10,471 bases of DNA, taken from the NCBI GenBank assembly GCA_905233515.1, contig CAJOEQ010000014.1, forward strand, positions 3,171-13,641, given 5' to 3'. This stretch comes from an uncultured Synergistales bacterium. GTDB taxonomy: Bacteria; Synergistota; Synergistia; Synergistales; Aminobacteriaceae. Below, piece after piece: positions 6,386 to 10,471 of the stretch. The translations under genes were made by a program, and so were the position numbers. Position 1 is the first letter of the stretch. Each line of letters begins with the position of its first letter. Below the pieces are notes generated by a model that worked only from the letters and a program-made list of their open reading frames with translations, did not search any database and had not been told where the DNA came from.

Positions 6386-6432
6386 ATTACAGAAGCAAGC
6401 TATTTTGCTATTAACTATAAAAATTTTTCAAG

Positions 6433-6441
6433 TGCTACAAT
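6433..6441 (+). promoter_or_regulatory. Extended -10 candidate for rapZ-yvcK
   Basis: TGCTACAAT is an extended -10 whose predicted start (about 6448) lies just at the rapZ SD, giving a very short leader. No good -35 accompanies it. Confidence 0.35.
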
Positions 6442-6448
6442 ATCACAC

Positions 6449-6454
6449 AGGAGG
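6449..6454 (+). promoter_or_regulatory. Ribosome binding site fixing the GTG start of rapZ
   Basis: AGGAGG lies 10 nt before GTG(6465). A longer frame from TTG 6375 adds 30 residues with no family resemblance and runs through this site and the promoter candidate. Confidence 0.8.
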
Positions 6455-6464
6455 TGTAAAAATA

Positions 6465-7337
6465 GTGAAAGATTCAAAACAATTTATAATAGTTACAGGC
6501 ATGAGCGGAGCAGGCAAAACAATGACTCTTAAAGTGTTAGAAGACTTTGGATTTATAACAATTGACAATTTACCGCCTGAATTATTGCCGCAGTTATTCA
6601 CTCTCATATCAGAACGCCCAGAAGCAGCAAAGAGTCGCGGAGTCGTCGCAACTGTAGACGTTCGCAATGTAAGCAGCAATTTTGTTAAAGTAATCGACGA
6701 AATTTCGCAGGCATGGGGAGGAATCGTAAAAGTTATATTTTTGACCGCATCAGACGAGGAATTATTACGACGTTATGAACGCACGCGGCGTGTTCACCCG
6801 TTGAATAAAGGACTCTCGACTTTAGAAGGAATCTTAGCAGAACGTGAATTATTATCGCCTGTCTTAGATCGCGCAGATATAGTAATAGATACTTCAATGA
6901 TGGATTTACACCAGCACAGAGAAAGACTCTTAAAAGAATTCTTTGAGCTTGAGGGGGGAATTTCGATTCTTATTAGCTCATTCGGCTATAAATACGGAGT
7001 CCCTCAAGATGCAAGTTTTGTGATGGATGTTCGCTGCTTACCAAATCCGTATTATCTCGACGAGTTAAAAAATTTGACTGGAACAGATAAGCCCGTTAAA
7101 GATTATTTATTGACATTTCCGGAGACTCACGAGTTTATAAAGCTAACAAGAAATTTTTTAGATTTTGCGATTCCTGAATTCTTGAATAACGTGCGGGGTC
7201 AGCTTCATATTGCAGTAGGCTGTACGGGTGGCCGTCATAGATCCGTAGCAGTTGCTGAATGGCTTTATGAAATCTACTCAAAAATTTATGAGGGCGTTTG
7301 CGTGATTCATCGTGATAAGGGGCACGGTCATCAATGA
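6465..7337 (+). CDS. rapZ: RapZ-family nucleotide-binding protein (RNase adapter family)
   Basis: This 290-residue protein is from the RapZ/YvcJ family, cytosolic P-loop proteins. The E. coli member binds GlmZ/GlmY small RNAs and senses glucosamine-6-phosphate, and the B. subtilis member YvcJ hydrolyses nucleotides. Walker A GMSGAGKT lies at 12-19 and the hallmark IDNLPPELL at 33-41. SFGYKYGVP starts at 172 and DVRCLPNPYY at 188. The C-terminal domain has GCTGGRHRSV at 252-261 and HRD at 282-284. The length is normal. GTG 6465 is chosen by its SD. The stop overlaps the yvcK start as ATGA, a sign of coupled translation. Whether it acts on small RNAs here cannot be told. Confidence 0.95.
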   Translation: MKDSKQFIIVTGMSGAGKTMTLKVLEDFGFITIDNLPPELLPQLFTLISERPEAAKSRGVVATVDVRNVSSNFVKVIDEISQAWGGIVKVIFLTASDEELLRRYERTRRVHPLNKGLSTLEGILAERELLSPVLDRADIVIDTSMMDLHQHRERLLKEFFELEGGISILISSFGYKYGVPQDASFVMDVRCLPNPYYLDELKNLTGTDKPVKDYLLTFPETHEFIKLTRNFLDFAIPEFLNNVRGQLHIAVGCTGGRHRSVAVAEWLYEIYSKIYEGVCVIHRDKGHGHQ

Positions 7338-8419
7338 GTTATTTTTTCCTAGGAGTCTTCACGACTCTATTAATATTATTCATGTTCGGGCGAATTAAAT
7401 TTAAATCAACGCCAATAATCGAACGCGCAATAAATAAAAGACTCTCAAACGGTCCGTATATTCTAGCAATCGGAGGCGGCACGGGATTATCAACACTTTT
7501 GCGGGGGATTAAGGCATTCACGAGAAATATTACAGCAGTTGTAGCAGTAACTGATGAAGGAGGAAGCTCCGGCAGAATTCGCAACGAGTGGGGAATGTTA
7601 CCGCCCGGCGATGTTCGTAACTGTATAGTCGCGCTTGCTGAGAATGACAACGAACTCAAGAAAATTTTAGATTTCAGGTTTGACCGCGGGGAATTGTCCG
7701 GCCATAGTCTAGGCAATTTGTTATTACTTGCTGTTACAGAAATGTGCGGAGATTTCAGCCTCGCAGTCGAAAAAATGAATCATTTATTATCTATCAGGGG
7801 GCGGGTCTTACCTGTTACAACTGAAGGAATCACTTTAATGGGCAAAACTAAGGACGGCGAACAGGTAAAAGGCGAGCTTGATATTTCCAAACACGGCGCG
7901 TCATTGCAAGAAATTTGGCTTGAACCTGTGAACGCTAAGCCCCTCCCTGAAGTAGTCAGTGCTGTTGATGATGCCGACGTAATTTTATTAGGGCCGGGAA
8001 GTCTTTTCACGAGCGTTATTCCTAATTTATTGCTGCCTGATTTCGCCGATAAATTAAAAGATTCAACCGTCCCGAAAATTTATATTTGCAACTTAATGAC
8101 TCAGCCTGAAGAGACTCAAGATATGAACGTAGTACAACATTTAGAATGGCTCAGTGCTGCACTGGGCTGTGTGCCTGATTTTGTAATAGTGAACAGCGAA
8201 CAAATACCAGATGATATTATTCAAGCATATAAACAGGACGGAGCGACTCCGTTATATCTTGACTATCACCAGCGAGAAATTATAAAGAATATGGGCTGTA
8301 TTTGCGTTGAAGCTCCGACAGTTTTAATAATGAACACGGAAAAAGGCCGATTCTTGAGACATGACCCGCAAAAATTGGCCTCAATAATATTTAAACTCTT
8401 CAGGAAGATTGACGAGTAA
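7334..8419 (+). CDS. yvcK: Gluconeogenesis factor YvcK/CofD-like, membrane-anchored
   Basis: This 361-residue protein is of the YvcK (CofD-like) family. The family binds UDP-sugars and is needed for growth on gluconeogenic carbon sources and for correct cell-wall synthesis. AIGGGTGLSTLLRG (45-58) is the nucleotide loop. TDEGGSSGRIR follows at about 73-83 and PPGDVRNC at 90-97. SGHSLGNLLL and LGPGSLFTSVIPN lie further on. Residues 3-19 (YFFLGVFTTLLILFMFG) form a likely membrane anchor ahead of the domain, so the enzyme may face the cytoplasm from the inner membrane. It is preceded by rapZ with a 4-nt overlap. The usual third partner of firmicutes, whiA, is absent. Its last 20 nt overlap the convergent decarboxylase gene. 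Confidence 0.95.
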   Translation: MSYFFLGVFTTLLILFMFGRIKFKSTPIIERAINKRLSNGPYILAIGGGTGLSTLLRGIKAFTRNITAVVAVTDEGGSSGRIRNEWGMLPPGDVRNCIVALAENDNELKKILDFRFDRGELSGHSLGNLLLLAVTEMCGDFSLAVEKMNHLLSIRGRVLPVTTEGITLMGKTKDGEQVKGELDISKHGASLQEIWLEPVNAKPLPEVVSAVDDADVILLGPGSLFTSVIPNLLLPDFADKLKDSTVPKIYICNLMTQPEETQDMNVVQHLEWLSAALGCVPDFVIVNSEQIPDDIIQAYKQDGATPLYLDYHQREIIKNMGCICVEAPTVLIMNTEKGRFLRHDPQKLASIIFKLFRKIDE

Positions 8420-9515
8420 GAAATTTCATAAACGCAATTTTATTATCTAGTGCGCTTGTAGTGGGTCTTCCTAAATCTTCACGCGATTTAATTTGCGATT
8501 TTGCCTCAATAAAAGTTAATGAGTCCGACTCTCTTGCAATTCTCAAAGCCTCATCGAGAGAGTCATAATTTTCAGCACTGAAAATATTTACATAGCCGCA
8601 TGATTTTGCAATTTCGGGCAAATTTATTTTACTTGCAACGGTGGGAAGACCTCCAACGCTTTCATGAGCAGAATTATTTATTACTATGTGAATTAAATTT
8701 TTAGGTGCTAGACTGCCTATTATAGCAAGTGAGCCTAAATGCATTAATGCCGCCCCGTCCCCGTCAATGCAGAAAATTTTTTTATCAGGTTTATTAATAG
8801 CGACTCCGAGTGCAATACTTGACGCATGACCCATTGAGCCGACAGTCAAGAAATCCCGTTCGTGAGTCTCTCTTAACTCGAATAATTCGCGGCTTGTTTT
8901 TCCTGTAGTGCTGACGATTGGCGAGTCTCCTGAAAATTTTAGAATGTGCCTGATAATCTCTTCACGAATCATAAAATAATTATTCTTGTATGAAATTTTT
9001 GCGTCATAAGTTAATGCGCCCTTACGAACTACGAAAGCCACGCAGTTATTATTATTAAGCTCGACTCTAAAATTTTGCATTATATTATTTAATTCTTGCT
9101 GACTCGTGTCTTTGCTTAACACAAAAAATTTTATGCCTAAATCGTCTAATAATTTCAGCGTGATTTCACCTTGATAAATATGCTGCGGCTCATCATGGAC
9201 TCCCGGTTCACCCCTCCAGCCGATTATAAATACAGCCGGAATATTATAGACTTTGGGATTTAATAAACTTGCTGAAGGATTGACGATATTGCCGAGTCCT
9301 GAGTTTTGCATGTATACAGCCGCAAATTTTCCAGTTGCTAAATTATAACCTGCCGCAATTGCCGCCGCGTTGCCCTCATTAGCTGCTATTATGTGATGAT
9401 TCGCATTTATTCCGTAAGTATTCATTAAATAATTACAGAGTGCTTTTAACTGACTGTCAGGGACTCCCGTGTAGAAATCGCAATTAATAGCATCAACAAA
9501 ATTTTTAACGTCCAT
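8400..9515 (-). CDS. ppd: Phosphonopyruvate decarboxylase
   Basis: This 371-residue thiamine-diphosphate enzyme converts 3-phosphonopyruvate to phosphonoacetaldehyde and CO2, the irreversible step that drives phosphonate biosynthesis. TGVPDSQLK lies at 16-24 and the cofactor-activating Glu47 sits in AANEGNAAAIAAG. QNSGLGNIVNP begins at 70, and WRGEPGVHDEPQH at 100-112 is characteristic of Ppd. The ThDP/Mg site is GDGAALMHLG from 252 through INNSAHESVGG from 279. LGRPTTS precedes NK-IAFMKF near the end. The single-chain length fits Ppd. The related sulfopyruvate decarboxylase (coenzyme M pathway), often split in two subunits, is the main alternative. ATG 9515 lies within the end of the dehydrogenase gene (11-nt overlap), with GGAG about 13 nt upstream. 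The 3' end overlaps yvcK. Confidence 0.93.
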   Translation of the reverse strand: MDVKNFVDAINCDFYTGVPDSQLKALCNYLMNTYGINANHHIIAANEGNAAAIAAGYNLATGKFAAVYMQNSGLGNIVNPSASLLNPKVYNIPAVFIIGWRGEPGVHDEPQHIYQGEITLKLLDDLGIKFFVLSKDTSQQELNNIMQNFRVELNNNNCVAFVVRKGALTYDAKISYKNNYFMIREEIIRHILKFSGDSPIVSTTGKTSRELFELRETHERDFLTVGSMGHASSIALGVAINKPDKKIFCIDGDGAALMHLGSLAIIGSLAPKNLIHIVINNSAHESVGGLPTVASKINLPEIAKSCGYVNIFSAENYDSLDEALRIARESDSLTFIEAKSQIKSREDLGRPTTSALDNKIAFMKFLTRQSS

Positions 9516-10471
9516 TATAATTCAATATCTCCATATATAAATTTTTTATTGTGAATAAATCTAATTTTGCCGGAAAATTTTTTAATCGTTCAGGATTCAC
9601 GCTCTCTGATAAAATTTTTATTTCTTGATCGTTTGCTTCAGGAATTTGCAGATTTAAACGCTCAAAAATGGCATTAAATTTTCCTGCTGCCTCTTCAGGA
9701 GTCCCGCAATTCATAGACTCTGCTATTTCTTTCAGGACGGGTAAATTTTCATGACTTATAAGCCACTTAAATAATACTCGGTTGCACAAAGCCGCCGCAT
9801 GTCCGTGAGCAATATTATATAAACCTGTAATTTTATAGCACATTGCATGTCCTGCTGTAGTCTGAGCTAAATTAATCGCTTGGCCTGCTGTGTATGAATT
9901 CTTTAACATTTCTTCAGGATTATACGAGTCCGGGTAATTCTCAAGCAAACGAGTTATATTTGTGAGAGCCTCACGAGAAAATTTTTTGCTTGATTCACTT
10001 GCATTTACTGACCAGAAGGACTCTAAGGCATGAGATAAAGCGTCTAAGGCTGAAGATTTGCGATGATAATCGGGCAGATATTTTAGCAATTCCGAGTCAA
10101 ATAATACAGAGTCAGGGATTATTTTTTCGTCAGTGATTGATAATTTTTTGCCGTCCTCATAGAGCACCGCAAATTTTGTAGCCTCGCTGCCTGATCCTGC
10201 CGTCGTAGGAATAACAACAAGCATTGAGTCAGGATTATTTAATTTCACGTATTTTGCTGTATCAATTGCAGAACCGCCCCCGACTGCTAATATAACGCCG
10301 CATTTATTGAGCCTGAAAAATTCACTTGCTGCGTTTGCGTCTTCTATTTTAGGATTAGGAGTAAAGCCCGTGAAATGAACGACTCTTTTATCGCTTAAGC
10401 ACTCATAAAGACGTGAAAATTTTTCCGCTGATTTACCGTGAATAAATAAAATATTTTTGCCTGAATTCTGT
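9505..10471 (-). CDS. Iron-containing alcohol dehydrogenase, likely phosphonoacetaldehyde reductase; N-terminus beyond right edge
   Basis: The frame stays open to the window edge, so the gene starts outside. 321 C-terminal residues are visible, and about 60-70 are expected to be missing. A GTG at 10248 is internal, because the 74 codons before it encode family sequence including the NAD loop AVGGGSAIDTAK. PTTAGSGSEAT follows. The metal ligands are visible as Asp and His in DALSHALES and two His in GHAMCYKITGLYNIAHGH, matching group III iron-type dehydrogenases. Next to ppd, with an 11-nt overlap, the likely reaction is reduction of phosphonoacetaldehyde to 2-hydroxyethylphosphonate, as for PhpC. 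The substrate is inferred from context alone; the family also reduces many other aldehydes and ketones. Confidence 0.88.
   Translation of the reverse strand, partial: QNSGKNILFIHGKSAEKFSRLYECLSDKRVVHFTGFTPNPKIEDANAASEFFRLNKCGVILAVGGGSAIDTAKYVKLNNPDSMLVVIPTTAGSGSEATKFAVLYEDGKKLSITDEKIIPDSVLFDSELLKYLPDYHRKSSALDALSHALESFWSVNASESSKKFSREALTNITRLLENYPDSYNPEEMLKNSYTAGQAINLAQTTAGHAMCYKITGLYNIAHGHAAALCNRVLFKWLISHENLPVLKEIAESMNCGTPEEAAGKFNAIFERLNLQIPEANDQEIKILSESVNPERLKNFPAKLDLFTIKNLYMEILNYNGR

Noticed and set aside
5897..6464. Possible oriC next to rpmH
   Set aside because: This cluster is often beside oriC, but I find no TTATCCACA-like DnaA box cluster and no dnaA or dnaN here; the A/T-rich parts are explained by promoters.
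6375..6464. 30-residue N-terminal extension of RapZ from TTG 6375
   Set aside because: AGGAGG and GTG 6465 give a normal-length RapZ; the extension reads through the SD and has no family match.
7339..7716. Minus-strand frame of 125 codons inside yvcK
   Set aside because: Antisense to conserved YvcK motifs; Pro/Ser-rich product typical of a shadow frame.

Overview
The window is a gene-dense stretch of a bacterial chromosome, roughly 40% G+C by eye, with no gene-free stretch over 300 bases. It holds 15 protein genes (13 complete, one cut at each edge), no tRNA or rRNA genes, no insertion sequence and no CRISPR array. A diderm anaerobe is the best guess, possibly Synergistota. The hints are a rapZ-yvcK pair with no whiA behind it, a YvcK with an N-terminal membrane anchor, a short YidC, and small secreted envelope proteins. 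This placement is inference. Five of the 14 visible start codons are not ATG (three TTG, two GTG).

Layout. At the left, on the minus strand, a HINT-type nucleotide hydrolase gene is followed by rpsU (S21), a hairpin, and a secreted Sel1/TPR-repeat protein that runs off the left edge. gltX (glutamyl-tRNA synthetase) diverges from them on the plus strand and meets xth (exonuclease III) with interlocked stop codons. Next, on the minus strand, comes the classic origin-region cluster rpmH-rnpA-yidD-yidC-jag: ribosomal protein L34, the RNase P protein, the YidD/YidC membrane-insertion pair and the RNA-binding protein Jag/KhpB. Several of its genes overlap, and dnaA/oriC, often found upstream, is absent. 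In that place sits a small secreted protein of unrecognised family, whose extended -10 promoter may drive the whole run. On the plus strand rapZ and yvcK overlap by ATGA and diverge from that promoter. At the right, on the minus strand, an iron-type alcohol dehydrogenase (cut by the right edge) overlaps a phosphonopyruvate decarboxylase. Together they look like the second and third steps of phosphonate biosynthesis, with 2-hydroxyethylphosphonate the expected product. PEP mutase, the expected first step, would lie outside the window.

The most unusual signal is not a gene. The pentamer GAGTC (with its complement GACTC) occurs about 70 times by hand count, where base composition predicts about 16. 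A control word of identical composition (GACTG/CAGTC) occurs only about 14 times. The excess runs through most genes, on both strands, and includes the phosphonate genes. Other points are a GluRS that appears to lack the insert after its KAY motif, TTG starts paired with decoy ATGs, a possibly near-leaderless xth, and two convergent gene pairs with no room for a terminator.
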